Below, piece after piece: positions 21,834 to 30,332 of a stretch of 36,553 nucleotides of DNA (its first letter is position 1; each line of letters begins with the position of its first letter). Location: IMG/VR virus record IMGVR_UViG_3300042987_000744, positions 1 to 36,553 of that record; one strand, written 5' to 3'. The translations under genes were made by a program, and so were the position numbers. The notes beneath the pieces are model-generated. The model ran no database searches. It worked only from the letters and a program-made list of their open reading frames with translations, and was not told the origin of the DNA. Source of the DNA: a virus.

Positions 21834-21902
21834 ATGATCAATTTAATTTTAATTTGTTGCGCTTTTATAGGTTGCGCTGTAGTTCCTGATGATTTTTGCT
21901 AA
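21834..21902 (+). CDS. Possible very small hydrophobic/lipoprotein-like peptide (22 aa)
   Basis: MINLILICCAFIGCAVVPDD plus FC. AAGGA precedes the ATG. The hydrophobic start and cysteines in LICCAF/FIGCAV resemble a miniature lipobox, but the peptide is too short to be sure. It could be a membrane toxin-like or regulatory peptide, or not expressed at all. Confidence 0.3.
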   Translation: MINLILICCAFIGCAVVPDDFC

Positions 21903-21913
21903 ATGAGGTGATT

Positions 21914-22315
21914 ATGCTAATCAATAAAATAAAACCAGCAACAAAAACAATTTTAAACATTTTGCAAGAAAAGCATAACATTTTTGACTTGCAGCAAAAA
22001 GTTAATATTAACTTAAGCGCAACAAGACAAGTGGTCGTAAGGCTAATGGATTATAAACTTGTGTATGCATGCGATACAAAATTAGACGATATCCGGCAAA
22101 GAAGATTAACGTATTATCAAATAACAGAAGCAGGAACAGAGCTTTTAAACAAAATAAATAAGCTATATGGCGTTGAAGAAACAAAAACAAATAGCAAAAA
22201 AAACTATCTATTTGGCCATACTATGTCACTAAATAAAACAAGGGAATTTATAGAAACACTTAAACATAAAGCCACGCCTTGGGACGCTCTTTTATTAAAG
22301 GATAAAAATGCTTAA
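21914..22315 (+). CDS. Winged-helix (MarR-like) DNA-binding protein
   Basis: 133 residues from ATG 21914 after GAGGTG. Residues 10-80 read as a winged helix: ILNILQEKHNIFDLQQKVNI, then ATRQVVVRLMDYKLVYACDT and RRLTYYQITEAGTELLNKIN, where the TYYQITEAG wing-to-helix step is typical. The C-terminus (SLNKTREFIETLKHKATPWD) is separate. It is probably a regulator of middle or late phage genes; its target is unknown. It overlaps the next gene by 8 bp. Confidence 0.65.
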   Translation: MLINKIKPATKTILNILQEKHNIFDLQQKVNINLSATRQVVVRLMDYKLVYACDTKLDDIRQRRLTYYQITEAGTELLNKINKLYGVEETKTNSKKNYLFGHTMSLNKTREFIETLKHKATPWDALLLKDKNA

Positions 22316-22541
22316 ATTGAATTTAAAAAACAGTAGTTTTGTTTGCGTTCCAAACACGCAAAATAGACCTTACTTATTAAATGAACAGATAAACACAAAT
22401 ATACAAGATTCTGTAAAAAAACAAGATGTAGATGAAATTAAGTTTGATGGAAAAAACTGGGCTAGAACTATTTTAAGCAATGAAAACGCACATAATAAAA
22501 TAGCCGTGATGTGGGCTAGAGGAATATTAAAAAATGGCTGA
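22308..22541 (+). CDS. Small hypothetical protein (77 aa)
   Basis: 77 residues, overlapping both neighbours by 8 bp. It has a beta-like start (LKLNLKNSSFVCVPNTQNRP) and a helical end (NWARTILSNENAHNKIAVMW, ARGIL). Tight packing between two recognisable genes supports it. No motif is recognised. Confidence 0.55.
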   Translation: MLKLNLKNSSFVCVPNTQNRPYLLNEQINTNIQDSVKKQDVDEIKFDGKNWARTILSNENAHNKIAVMWARGILKNG

Positions 22542-22887
22542 AAAGTCAATTCTTTCGGAACATCAAGAACAAAAAATATTTATATCTTGGTTTGAACTTG
22601 CATATCCCGATAAATTAATCTTTGCAATACCAAATGGCGGTAAAAGAAATATTGTTACTGCTGCAAAATTAAAAGCAGAAGGCGTAAAATCTGGCGTTCC
22701 TGATTTGTTTATACCTGAGCACAATGTTTGGGTTGAAATGAAAAGAAAAGCAAAAGCAAGTCTATCAACTTCTCAGAAAGCAATGATAGAAAAGCTAAAA
22801 AATTGCGGTCACGTTGTTTTAGTGTGCTACGGTTGTGATGACGCAATATTGCAAGTAACAAATTATTTAAAAATAGAGGCCAAATAA
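22534..22887 (+). CDS. VRR-NUC domain nuclease
   Basis: 117 residues, a stand-alone VRR-NUC domain. AIPNGGKRNIVTAAKLKAEG, then VKSGVPDLFIP (D57), VWVEMKRK (E68, K70) and LSTSQK (Q81) give the PD-(D/E)xK site with the family's glutamine. Phage single-domain VRR-NUC enzymes are related to Holliday-junction resolvases and flap nucleases. This is the second branch-cutting type nuclease after RusA. It overlaps the preceding gene by 8 bp. Confidence 0.88.
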   Translation: MAEKSILSEHQEQKIFISWFELAYPDKLIFAIPNGGKRNIVTAAKLKAEGVKSGVPDLFIPEHNVWVEMKRKAKASLSTSQKAMIEKLKNCGHVVLVCYGCDDAILQVTNYLKIEAK

Positions 22888-22888
22888 A

Positions 22889-23077
22889 ATGAAAAAAATA
22901 ATTGATTTATTAAGAAGTGTTTATGTGCTGCCAAGCGCAAGAGTTTTAGCAATTAAAGATCTTGAAGACTCAAAAAGAAAGTTGCTAGAAATGGAAACTA
23001 ACCTTGATTACGCTCAAAGCATGTGCAATTACTACAAAGCAAAAATTAACAGACTTGAAAAATATGTGTTAAAATAA
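22889..23077 (+). CDS. Small coiled-coil hypothetical protein (62 aa)
   Basis: 62 residues. After VYVLPSARVLAIKDLEDSKR the rest is a long charged helix (KLLEMETNLDYAQSMCNYYK, AKINRLE) with heptad-like spacing. It follows the VRR-NUC stop by 1 bp. Similar short helical proteins with a 'LPSA..lA..dLe...r.Lle' start are common in phage early regions. Role unknown. Confidence 0.55.
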   Translation: MKKIIDLLRSVYVLPSARVLAIKDLEDSKRKLLEMETNLDYAQSMCNYYKAKINRLEKYVLK

Positions 23078-23104
23078 TTAACAATTAACAACGGAGCAAG
23101 AAAA

Positions 23105-23746
23105 ATGAGTTTAATTCAAAATCTTTTTTATACAGAAAAGAAAAAACCAAAATATTTGGTTATAAAAGATAAGCCCTTATGTTCTCTTCATGGCATTTTA
23201 AAAAAATGCAATCATTGTAATGATGGTCATCTTGAAATATTTTATTTCAAATTTGTTCTGCTTAGAACAAAAATAAATAATTTTGGAGCATTTACATTCT
23301 TAGGTTGCGATAAATGCAACACCTACAAAATCAACGCCGGAAAGTTCATAGAATTAAACGTCTATGACGTATGCAACAAACAATCTGTTAATGAAAAAGA
23401 ATATAAGGAGCTTTTAAGTCTATATGAAAACTCTAACAATGTTGTTAAGTTTCTTGATGATTTTCCGCAACGAAGATTCTCAAAAGACCTGACATTGGCA
23501 GGTATAAAAAAAATGCTCAACCATGATCAAATTTACTCTATGGTTGTTAATGAAATTCAATTTTATAGGCCGAGTATGAAAAATTGCAAACTAAAACGTG
23601 ATTTTAATTGTTTTTCAATCTTAGCATCTAGTTTGTTGATTTTTACTTCAATCTTGTTATTTTTTTTATTTGTTTTAATATACGGTGAAAACATAACTGG
23701 TTATATAAGTAACGTATTAGAAAGTATTATATTCAGTTCTTTTTAA
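23105..23746 (+). CDS. Cys-rich protein with C-terminal membrane segment
   Basis: 213 residues. The N-terminal half has Cys/His clusters (CSLHGILKKCNHC at about 26-38 and CDKC near 69-72) that could bind zinc as a split ribbon. Residues about 167-192 (FNCFSILASSLLIFTSILLF onward) form a strong membrane helix, followed by a second weaker hydrophobic stretch. It is a backbone-type AT-rich gene and the last rightward one; its end overlaps the holin gene by 14 bp on the other strand. A membrane regulator, exclusion or lysis-timing protein is possible; I do not recognise the family. Confidence 0.6.
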   Translation: MSLIQNLFYTEKKKPKYLVIKDKPLCSLHGILKKCNHCNDGHLEIFYFKFVLLRTKINNFGAFTFLGCDKCNTYKINAGKFIELNVYDVCNKQSVNEKEYKELLSLYENSNNVVKFLDDFPQRRFSKDLTLAGIKKMLNHDQIYSMVVNEIQFYRPSMKNCKLKRDFNCFSILASSLLIFTSILLFFLFVLIYGENITGYISNVLESIIFSSF

Positions 23747-24143
23747 CTTTTTCGTATGTTCGCAAGCTTGCCAAACCTAACAAAGGTAGTAACAAAGCCA
23801 AAATTGATTCAACATCAATCTGCGGAAATGTTACTATCTTGTTTGTTAAGATTAGAAAAATCGATGGTGCGATAGGCTGAAAAATATAATTGTAAAAAAG
23901 ACCAAACGCACAAATCCATCCACATGACGACCTCCATCCTGATTTATAAAAATTTTCGCTTGCTGCGTCTATTTTATTTATTTCAGTTTGATTGTTTGAT
24001 AACTGAATAGCGGCATCTAATTGCTTTGTTTCGCTTTCTTGAGTTAATTTTAAAATCTCAATTTGCGCTTGTGATTTCTTTTCATTATCTGGAATTAGTC
24101 TATCAATAATTCCAAAAACGCCATTTAATAATAAAGGATTCAT
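23733..24143 (-). CDS. Holin (3TM phage holin type)
   Basis: 136 residues. A polar helical N-terminus (to about 60) is followed by YKSGWRSSCGWICAFGLFYN (the GWR..cGW motif of 3TM holins), IFQPIAPSIFLIL and ILALLLPLLGLASLRTYEK, giving about three membrane helices. It overlaps the endolysin gene by 4 bp (ATGA). It would form the lesion that releases or activates the endolysin. It is the last gene of the leftward late transcript. Confidence 0.8.
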   Translation of the reverse strand: MNPLLLNGVFGIIDRLIPDNEKKSQAQIEILKLTQESETKQLDAAIQLSNNQTEINKIDAASENFYKSGWRSSCGWICAFGLFYNYIFQPIAPSIFLILTNKIVTFPQIDVESILALLLPLLGLASLRTYEKVKKN

Positions 24144-24661
24144 TGTTCACCTATCAAGTTTTTTGCTATTCTGACAGCCCAACCTTTTCCATACACGCCC
24201 CACGAGTTTAATTGCGTGAGAAACATTAGGCGATAACCGTTAAACATCATTGCAAGTTTTAAGCCGTTTGCGTTATTTAAAGCTGCGATAGTCTTGTTAC
24301 CTATGATTCCATCAGCAGTAACGCCTAATGCCTTCTGAAGCCATATAACAGCGCCTTGACGTGTTTTACCTCCTGGGCCACTATTAACAAGCGCATCAAA
24401 GTAGCTAAAACGAGCATCGGAAGGAACTTTCTCGCAATGATATTTTAGCCAATAGTCACGTTTATATATTTCTTTTGCGTGATCAAGCGTAATGTTTTTT
24501 ATATCCAGTGCCGGATAGACTGCTGCGCTTATACCGTATTTCGTGCCGTTTAATTTACCAATGCCGACTTTTCCACTTGTCCAGTTTCCTGTGTCTTTTG
24601 GGTCATCTGTAAAGCCACCTTCATGACCTACAACAAGTTTAAAAGCATCATCGAAATTCAT
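24140..24661 (-). CDS. Endolysin, glycoside hydrolase family 108
   Basis: 173 residues. The N-terminus FDDAFKLVVGHEGGFTDDP carries the GH108 catalytic Glu in HEGG (E14), followed by GTKYGISAAVYPALD, DYWLKYHC, YFDALVNSGPGGKTRQGAV and, in the C-terminal peptidoglycan-binding region, LGVTADGIIGNKTIAAL. No signal peptide, so export depends on the holin. It overlaps the flanking genes by 4 bp on each side. Confidence 0.92.
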   Translation of the reverse strand: MNFDDAFKLVVGHEGGFTDDPKDTGNWTSGKVGIGKLNGTKYGISAAVYPALDIKNITLDHAKEIYKRDYWLKYHCEKVPSDARFSYFDALVNSGPGGKTRQGAVIWLQKALGVTADGIIGNKTIAALNNANGLKLAMMFNGYRLMFLTQLNSWGVYGKGWAVRIAKNLIGEQ

Positions 24662-24999
24662 TTCTTAGCCTTTGTTTCAACTTCTGCACGTAATGCGTTA
24701 GCAAGTGCTGCGCCGCGTTTTTCTGCTGGAAAAGAACTTAAATGTAACTCTATTCTTTTTAAAGTATCCCAGCCGACCATTTGCCCCTTGGCCTCTGCTA
24801 AATCATATTCTAGTCGCGCAATTCTCGCATCATGCGATTTATAAATATTAGCAATTTCAACAAATCTTTGCGTTATTTCTTGCTTCATTAAGGTTTGTTC
24901 TTTGTAAGTTTGCCACTGCAACCCCGCGCTTGCAGTAATTACAGCGCACAAACCCCAAAATAAAAATTTGCCTAAATAATCAGTAACTTGTTCTGACAT
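24658..24999 (-). CDS. Membrane-anchored lysis accessory (spanin/holin-accessory-like)
   Basis: 113 residues from ATG 24999 after GAGG. One membrane helix near residues 10-27 (LGKFLFWGLCAVITASAGLQ) is followed by a long charged helix (KEQTLMKQEITQRFVEIANI, then ARIARLEYDLAEAKGQ) facing the periplasm. This N-anchor plus coiled-coil plan suits an inner-membrane spanin or holin accessory. No separate outer-membrane spanin lipoprotein was identified, so the call is by topology and position. Confidence 0.55.
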   Translation of the reverse strand: MSEQVTDYLGKFLFWGLCAVITASAGLQWQTYKEQTLMKQEITQRFVEIANIYKSHDARIARLEYDLAEAKGQMVGWDTLKRIELHLSSFPAEKRGAALANALRAEVETKAKK

Positions 25000-25420
25000 T
25001 TCCAGCCTCAATAATTGAATTTAAAAGAATATATGCAGAATTTGGAGTAAATCTCCAAGCTTCTTTTATATTTAACGCAGACAAACAAGCCTCGCTACAA
25101 AAAAACTTTGTGCGATTTTCCGGCAAAGCGTCAGCAACAAATCTAATTAACCCAGAAAAATCATATTTGCGACCTTGATTAACATCAAACCAATTTCTTG
25201 CATCGCGCTCATTAAATAATCGTTCTGGTAACTCGATAAAATCCCATCTAGAACCATCAAATTTGATAGACTTAAAGCGTATACCGCCATCACTAAAACT
25301 CGACGACGCAGCAACTTGATCACTAAAAACTAACTCCATGTGGGTATATATTCCATTATCCCACCACGCCGTTAGCTTGTTAAACAATCGGTGATTACCC
25401 TTATAAAAGGCTGCCTTCAT
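24980..25420 (-). CDS. Papain-like cysteine peptidase/amidase (YiiX/NlpC-P60-like)
   Basis: 146 residues from ATG 25420; a GTG at 25432 would add 4 residues. IYTHMELVFSD (H27, E29), ASSSFSDGGIRFKSIKF, RWDFIEL and KFFCSEACLSAL (C108) give the permuted NlpC/P60 (YiiX/YaeF) pattern of catalytic Cys and His. It has no signal peptide. In the lysis cassette it could cut peptidoglycan peptides or protein-lipid linkages during lysis; similar proteins appear in several podovirus genomes. Substrate unknown. Confidence 0.72.
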   Translation of the reverse strand: MKAAFYKGNHRLFNKLTAWWDNGIYTHMELVFSDQVAASSSFSDGGIRFKSIKFDGSRWDFIELPERLFNERDARNWFDVNQGRKYDFSGLIRFVADALPENRTKFFCSEACLSALNIKEAWRFTPNSAYILLNSIIEAGNVRTSY

Positions 25421-25424
25421 ACAT

Positions 25425-25784
25425 TCACCCACATTTAATGTCTTTTTGGTATATTACTCGCTCAAACCTATCTTTTCCAGTTTTTTCTTTTGATTTCAAT
25501 TCATTAGGAAGCCATTGCATGTTTGACACTGCATCGCAACCACCGCACGCAAGCGGTATTACGTGATCAATTGCCCATCCTTCGCACGCGCCTTTTGTAT
25601 TTCCGTTTGACGGGCATGGGTGTAACTCTTTAAATCTATTTATTACTTTTGTGCTGCGCTTAATCTTGCCGTTTTTATCGCGCAGAGGCTCACCGCAGTA
25701 CCTAAATTCTGTAAATGCATCTATATGTGCTGAAGCATCCACGCAGAGAAAAAACAACAAACACATGATAACTTTTTTTATCAT
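25425..25784 (-). CDS. Exported HNH endonuclease-like protein
   Basis: 119 residues from ATG 25784, which overlaps the tailspike stop as ATGA. The longer frame to 25832 is rejected. Residues 1-19 form a clear signal peptide (MIKKVIMCLLFFLCVDASA). The mature part has HPCPSNGNTKGACEGWAIDH-VIPLACGGCDAVSNMQWLP, with the HNH core DH (73-74) and N88, and paired cysteines for disulfides. A secreted nuclease next to lysis genes might degrade DNA outside the cytoplasm, for example of competitors or released host DNA; this is inference. Confidence 0.8.
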   Translation of the reverse strand: MIKKVIMCLLFFLCVDASAHIDAFTEFRYCGEPLRDKNGKIKRSTKVINRFKELHPCPSNGNTKGACEGWAIDHVIPLACGGCDAVSNMQWLPNELKSKEKTGKDRFERVIYQKDIKCG

Positions 25785-28456
25785 GGTTCGGTAGAGATAA
25801 CAGAAACTACATTGCTTGGCCATAAAATACATAATTGAGTTTTCCCGCTCCCGTTGTCTCGTGTAAAAAGCCTTGCGCGATTTGATAATGGTTGACTAGG
25901 CGTTGCTGCCATTTCTTGCATCTCAACAAATTCACGCGCAATTAAACGTCTCGGCCTGTTGTTTGTAGTGCCTAAATCATAAATTCCATCATCAACAAAT
26001 TCAAGGTTGCCACGTGCTTTACCTTGCCACAATGATAGCTCGCCTTGCGTTGCCAGCGGATTCACAATCATTGAACGCATAGCGAAGGCATAACACAAGT
26101 CGGAAAACATGAACGTGCCGAGTTGCGGTAAACCTTGACGCAAATGGTGAGCCATTGCATGCTCAAGCGCAACAGCACCTTTTCTTGGTTCTTGTCTGAA
26201 TCTAACTGCAACGTATGCAATAACAAGCGACGCTAAAGTATCTGGATGACGATTCCACCAGGACGGGAATACTCGATTAATGAATTCATAGCCGTGCCCG
26301 TACAGGTCTGCTGTTAATTCAGCAGACGCTCCAACTGGGACTTGGTGCAATTCTGGAAATATTGCAGCCATCATATCTGGATAAAACGCAGAATTTACGG
26401 ACAAAGCATTGTCAGCAAATCGCCATTCTTTTGTCGTTGCCAGATAAAGGCCTTTAACGCCAGTTGCAACGCCTGCAGCTATATTTCCATAGTAAGTAGC
26501 ATCAGCATCGCCGATTGACGCCAGCATATCTGAAAACGCTTTTAAACCGCTATAATTTTCACAGTTGTCCTGCAAATAGCACACAGGCCACTTGTCAACA
26601 GCATTGCTGTGCAATTCATTCTGGAATGTCGTAATCAAGCCTTGAGCTAGCGGGTATTGATAACGCCATTGGCATGTACCGTCGTTGATAGTTATAGTTG
26701 GGTCAGTACTGCTTGGTCCTGAGCCAGTTGCCGCAGAAGTGCCAGAAGTGACGCATAAATAAACAGAGTTATTAGCTTCTCGATAAATACCGCGAGTGTA
26801 TGCAGTAGAAACAGTCCAAGCCGTATAAGTTTTTTGGCACCTAGCAAGGTTTGCAAACGCAACATTTTTAAGCGTTGCTAAGTTTGTTTGCCCGTGAACA
26901 TTAGTTAAATTAAGCCAAGAATAATCATTTTTTATTTTTAACCATTGAGCCACTAATCTGAGCAAAGACGACGCATAGGCATCGTGAGAGTCTGCTGGCC
27001 TTACTGTATAACGGTCTGTCTGTACGTCATGCACATACCAGTCTGAGCCTTGCGAAAATACGCCAATTGGATTTAAAAAAGCCCATGTCACACCACCATC
27101 GTTGATGCTGTCAGATGTTCCGGTTGGCGCTGTTGCTCCTGTTGTGCCTGTTGTGTTGGCTTGATAGATATTCCCTGCCGATGTTCTGCGCTGTCCTGCT
27201 GTTATTGCTTGACCGGATGCCCATGCCGGATATTCGCCAACGTGCGGATATATATATTTCCACGTTACAGTGCCATCATCAATTGCTGCGCCAGTTCCGC
27301 TTGGCGCTATAGCTCCTGTTGTTCCTGCAACAGTGCATTTGTAGACGTTACCGTTAATGTAGCGCTTCATCCCTTTTTGAATCGCAACGCCTGACAGCCA
27401 GCGAGTAATCAAGTTGAAAATGTATGCTTCAACATATTCTTGAACTCGTGTATTGCTTAGACGGTCGAGGACGTAATAAATCCCAAGGTTTGAGAAATAC
27501 CATACGACACCGTTATTCACGCCCCAACGATATGCGCCTTGCATGTCAAATTCAGCAATGAAATACCATTTTACAGAGCCATCAACGAACACGAATTGCT
27601 CTAAAACCGGATCCCATGTTGGCCCAACATAACCGGATGGGGGGCTTGCTGCTCCTGTTGTTCCGCTTTGCAAACAAATATAAAGATTGTCACCAATTTT
27701 TACTTTTGCGCCATAATTAAAAAAAGTATTTGCAGCGTATGAAAGCGTTGTTTTTGGAATATCAAAATCGCCAAGAATCTTATTAAAATCTAAAGACGCT
27801 TCAGGAACATAAACGCGGTCAGATGTGACACGGTTCCTCATGTCTGATAAACCTGTTATTTTTGATGCGTCAGTTTGTACACGGCAAATTTTTGCTTTAT
27901 CGTTTTCTTCTGTTAAAAGCCAATAAGTAGCATTTGATTTTGTAAATAACTGGCCAGCTTTGTCTATATACACATCAGTATAAGTATTTGCTGCAAATGT
28001 AATAGTCTGGCCTGGGAATTCAACGCGGATGCCTTCAACCCATGCCACACCAATTGGAAATGTTGCTGTTCTAGTTGCCCACCCACCAGCCGGAGGGGAT
28101 GGGAGAAGGCCGCTAATCACATACGGATACGAATTGTTCGCGCCGTCCGCAGCTTCTGTCGATTCAACTTCTTCATACAATGACGATGCAACAAGTTCGC
28201 CGCGTTTATTTTTAATCGTGATTGAATAATTGCCAGGCACATAAATTTTTGCAGGCGAGCCGTTCAAGTCGGCATAGCCATTTACAGTGCGAATGGGCTG
28301 TGATGCAATATTCGTAAAGCCAGAATCCCAGTAAACTTGAACTTGGTTTGTTTCTGGATTTAGGCCATAAGCGCCGAAATACAAATAACCGTTTTCAAGC
28401 GGCATCCCGTTTATGTCGTAATAAACCTCAAACGGTGTTTTAGCGAGTTGAACCAT
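25781..28456 (-). CDS. Tailspike with P22-type head-binding domain and repeated binding modules
   Basis: 891 residues. Residues 1-100 match P22-like head-binding domains (FEVYYDINGMPLENGYLYFG, NPETNQVQVYWDSG, IRTVNGY, NYSITIKNKRGELV). Four related units of about 40 residues occur at 256-300, 368-402, 428-461 and 562-601, each with the pattern (N)xYxCxxxGTTGAxAP....I.DG.vtW.Y. Residues about 605-800 are Trp/His/Asp-rich and look like a helical enzyme domain (HGYEFINRVFPSWWNRHPDT, VALEHAMAHHLRQG). The end carries GSGKTQLCILWPS. It is probably an enzymatic receptor-binding spike, with the glycan target unknown. Confidence 0.82.
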   Translation of the reverse strand: MVQLAKTPFEVYYDINGMPLENGYLYFGAYGLNPETNQVQVYWDSGFTNIASQPIRTVNGYADLNGSPAKIYVPGNYSITIKNKRGELVASSLYEEVESTEAADGANNSYPYVISGLLPSPPAGGWATRTATFPIGVAWVEGIRVEFPGQTITFAANTYTDVYIDKAGQLFTKSNATYWLLTEENDKAKICRVQTDASKITGLSDMRNRVTSDRVYVPEASLDFNKILGDFDIPKTTLSYAANTFFNYGAKVKIGDNLYICLQSGTTGAASPPSGYVGPTWDPVLEQFVFVDGSVKWYFIAEFDMQGAYRWGVNNGVVWYFSNLGIYYVLDRLSNTRVQEYVEAYIFNLITRWLSGVAIQKGMKRYINGNVYKCTVAGTTGAIAPSGTGAAIDDGTVTWKYIYPHVGEYPAWASGQAITAGQRRTSAGNIYQANTTGTTGATAPTGTSDSINDGGVTWAFLNPIGVFSQGSDWYVHDVQTDRYTVRPADSHDAYASSLLRLVAQWLKIKNDYSWLNLTNVHGQTNLATLKNVAFANLARCQKTYTAWTVSTAYTRGIYREANNSVYLCVTSGTSAATGSGPSSTDPTITINDGTCQWRYQYPLAQGLITTFQNELHSNAVDKWPVCYLQDNCENYSGLKAFSDMLASIGDADATYYGNIAAGVATGVKGLYLATTKEWRFADNALSVNSAFYPDMMAAIFPELHQVPVGASAELTADLYGHGYEFINRVFPSWWNRHPDTLASLVIAYVAVRFRQEPRKGAVALEHAMAHHLRQGLPQLGTFMFSDLCYAFAMRSMIVNPLATQGELSLWQGKARGNLEFVDDGIYDLGTTNNRPRRLIAREFVEMQEMAATPSQPLSNRARLFTRDNGSGKTQLCILWPSNVVSVISTEP

Positions 28457-30330
28457 TATTCACCCAATGCTTTCTTTACACGAGCCTTCAATCTGGAATC
28501 TTTAACATATTTGCCAGCCATGCGAACACCGCTCAATACAGGAGCAGGAACACCAGCAGCCCCGCTAATGCCCATGTCTAATGCAGCCAATATCACAGAT
28601 GCAGTGTTGCTTGTGTTTATTGCCCCCGGCGGAGACGTAAGCACATCTTTTGCAATGTCATTCAAAAGTCTGATTTTTTCAGCGCCCTTTTTCCCGTAGA
28701 TAAAATCAAGTTTTCCTGATTTATCTAACCCGGCAATTGCTCTATCTAACTGCGCCGCCGACACGATAGGATTGCCCATTGTGTCTCGGGCTACATTCTT
28801 TGTTGCTTGGTCACGAATATAAGCTAGAGTGCCGCCCTGCAATTCACGCCATGCTTGCATTCCCTTGTCGCCCTCAGTTTGCAATAAGCGTCTAATTTGT
28901 CGAACTGAGTCAAGCGAAGCAGTTGGAGCAACAATTGAACGGTTCAAAACATCTTCAAGAGCGATGACTCTATCTACAGAACCACGTTTTGTTCCAAGCA
29001 TGTTTTTGACGATGCCGATATTTTCATAATTCTGAGCGTATCTCGCCCTTGCTGCTCTAGCTTTTGAATATAGATTGCCACCTGCACCTTCCGTTTGTGC
29101 ATCAATCAATGCCTTCAATTCAGATGCCACACGCAAATCATTTGGGTCATTTTGTTTTGCAAATCGGTTAATAGCAGCACGGATTTTTTCTGCTTGTTGA
29201 AGCGTCACAGTACCAGCCGAAACCGTACCCTCTGCCAATGCGCCACCGCCAACCTCTTGAACCTTCAATTCATCGGCGATAGTTTGCAAGATTGGAGCGG
29301 ATGAACGACCGGCACGGTTCTGATTGAGGTAATCAGCAATCGGGGCAAAATCAACAGGCGCGGCAAGTTCCCCCGCTTTCTCTGCTTCTTTATAAAGAGT
29401 GCGAATCTGCGCTTTATCTTTTGCCGCACGAGAACGCAATGCCTCAGTGACAGACACGCCGATTGATCGCAAATCAGGAGCCTGCGCCCCAGTCATGTCA
29501 ATGAACGCATCCATGTTCTGAATGAGTTGCTTATTCTGCTGTGCGAATCGTTCACGAATTGGCTCTCCGATTTCCGGATTTTTTGCCATTTCACGCTCAA
29601 ATCGCTGCTGCTCAAATGTTCGTGTTTTTTGCCCTTCGGTCAATTTAATTGGCACAGGCAATTCAGCAGCACCAGTTTCACGCATCAATGCTTCTGGCGT
29701 TGCAGCCGCACCGACAGAGCCACGTTGAGTAGAAGGAGCGGCGACTCTTTCACGCACTGCTGTGACAGCCTTTTGTACTGCTGGCTTGACGGCTTGTGCG
29801 GCCTCAGTAGCAATACCGGCACCGGCCTGTACTGCTGGCTGCGCTGCTCTTGTTCCCTGTGCAATCATGCCAAGTTCACCTGTAAGCGGTGTAACCGGCA
29901 ACACCTGTTGCATAGCCTGTCCAATCGCTTGCAATTGCTCTTGGCCTGCTTGTGTACGTGGCGCATAAGTAAGAGCCTGGGAGCCTTTTGCAGCAGATTG
30001 CTCGACAAGCCTTGCAGCCTGCGGGGTCCCGAACTGACCAGACAGGATTTGCTCTGCCAGCCCTTTGAGAGTGCCGCCAATCATCCCAACAGTGCCACCG
30101 ATCGCACCAGTTCCAGCAGCTAATGCAGCCTCTCCGGCACCGACCAATTGTTCACCAATGCCCGGTTGGACAGGAGCGGGTACGGTTTCTGGAACTTGTG
30201 CATCAGGTATTTGCAAAGACACGTCCTGACGTGCACGGGTAATCACTGCCGCAAGTTTACGAGCTGCGTCAGTATCACCAGCCTTGTCAGCGTTAATTAA
30301 CGCACGTTCAAGTTGTTGCAAAGTTGCCAT
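28456..30330 (-). CDS. DNA ejection (injection) protein, P22 gp16-like position
   Basis: 624 residues from ATG 30330; a TTG two codons earlier is rejected because the upstream TGA lies between it and the ATG. The N-terminus LERALINADKAGDTDAARKL is a repeat-like motif common in podovirus ejection proteins. A Gly/Ala-rich segment (70-200) with possible membrane-inserting helices follows (GEAALAAGTGAIGGTVGMIG), then a long charged helical region. P22 gp16 is 609 residues. It overlaps the tailspike start by 1 bp. It would be packaged in the capsid and ejected into the cell envelope ahead of the DNA. Confidence 0.75.
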   Translation of the reverse strand: MATLQQLERALINADKAGDTDAARKLAAVITRARQDVSLQIPDAQVPETVPAPVQPGIGEQLVGAGEAALAAGTGAIGGTVGMIGGTLKGLAEQILSGQFGTPQAARLVEQSAAKGSQALTYAPRTQAGQEQLQAIGQAMQQVLPVTPLTGELGMIAQGTRAAQPAVQAGAGIATEAAQAVKPAVQKAVTAVRERVAAPSTQRGSVGAAATPEALMRETGAAELPVPIKLTEGQKTRTFEQQRFEREMAKNPEIGEPIRERFAQQNKQLIQNMDAFIDMTGAQAPDLRSIGVSVTEALRSRAAKDKAQIRTLYKEAEKAGELAAPVDFAPIADYLNQNRAGRSSAPILQTIADELKVQEVGGGALAEGTVSAGTVTLQQAEKIRAAINRFAKQNDPNDLRVASELKALIDAQTEGAGGNLYSKARAARARYAQNYENIGIVKNMLGTKRGSVDRVIALEDVLNRSIVAPTASLDSVRQIRRLLQTEGDKGMQAWRELQGGTLAYIRDQATKNVARDTMGNPIVSAAQLDRAIAGLDKSGKLDFIYGKKGAEKIRLLNDIAKDVLTSPPGAINTSNTASVILAALDMGISGAAGVPAPVLSGVRMAGKYVKDSRLKARVKKALGE

Positions 30331-30332
30331 TG

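Noticed and set aside
29527-30123. Plus-strand frame of 198 codons opposite the ejection protein
   Set aside because: Cys/Arg/Ser-rich antisense reading of an Ala/Gln-rich gene; nothing supports expression.
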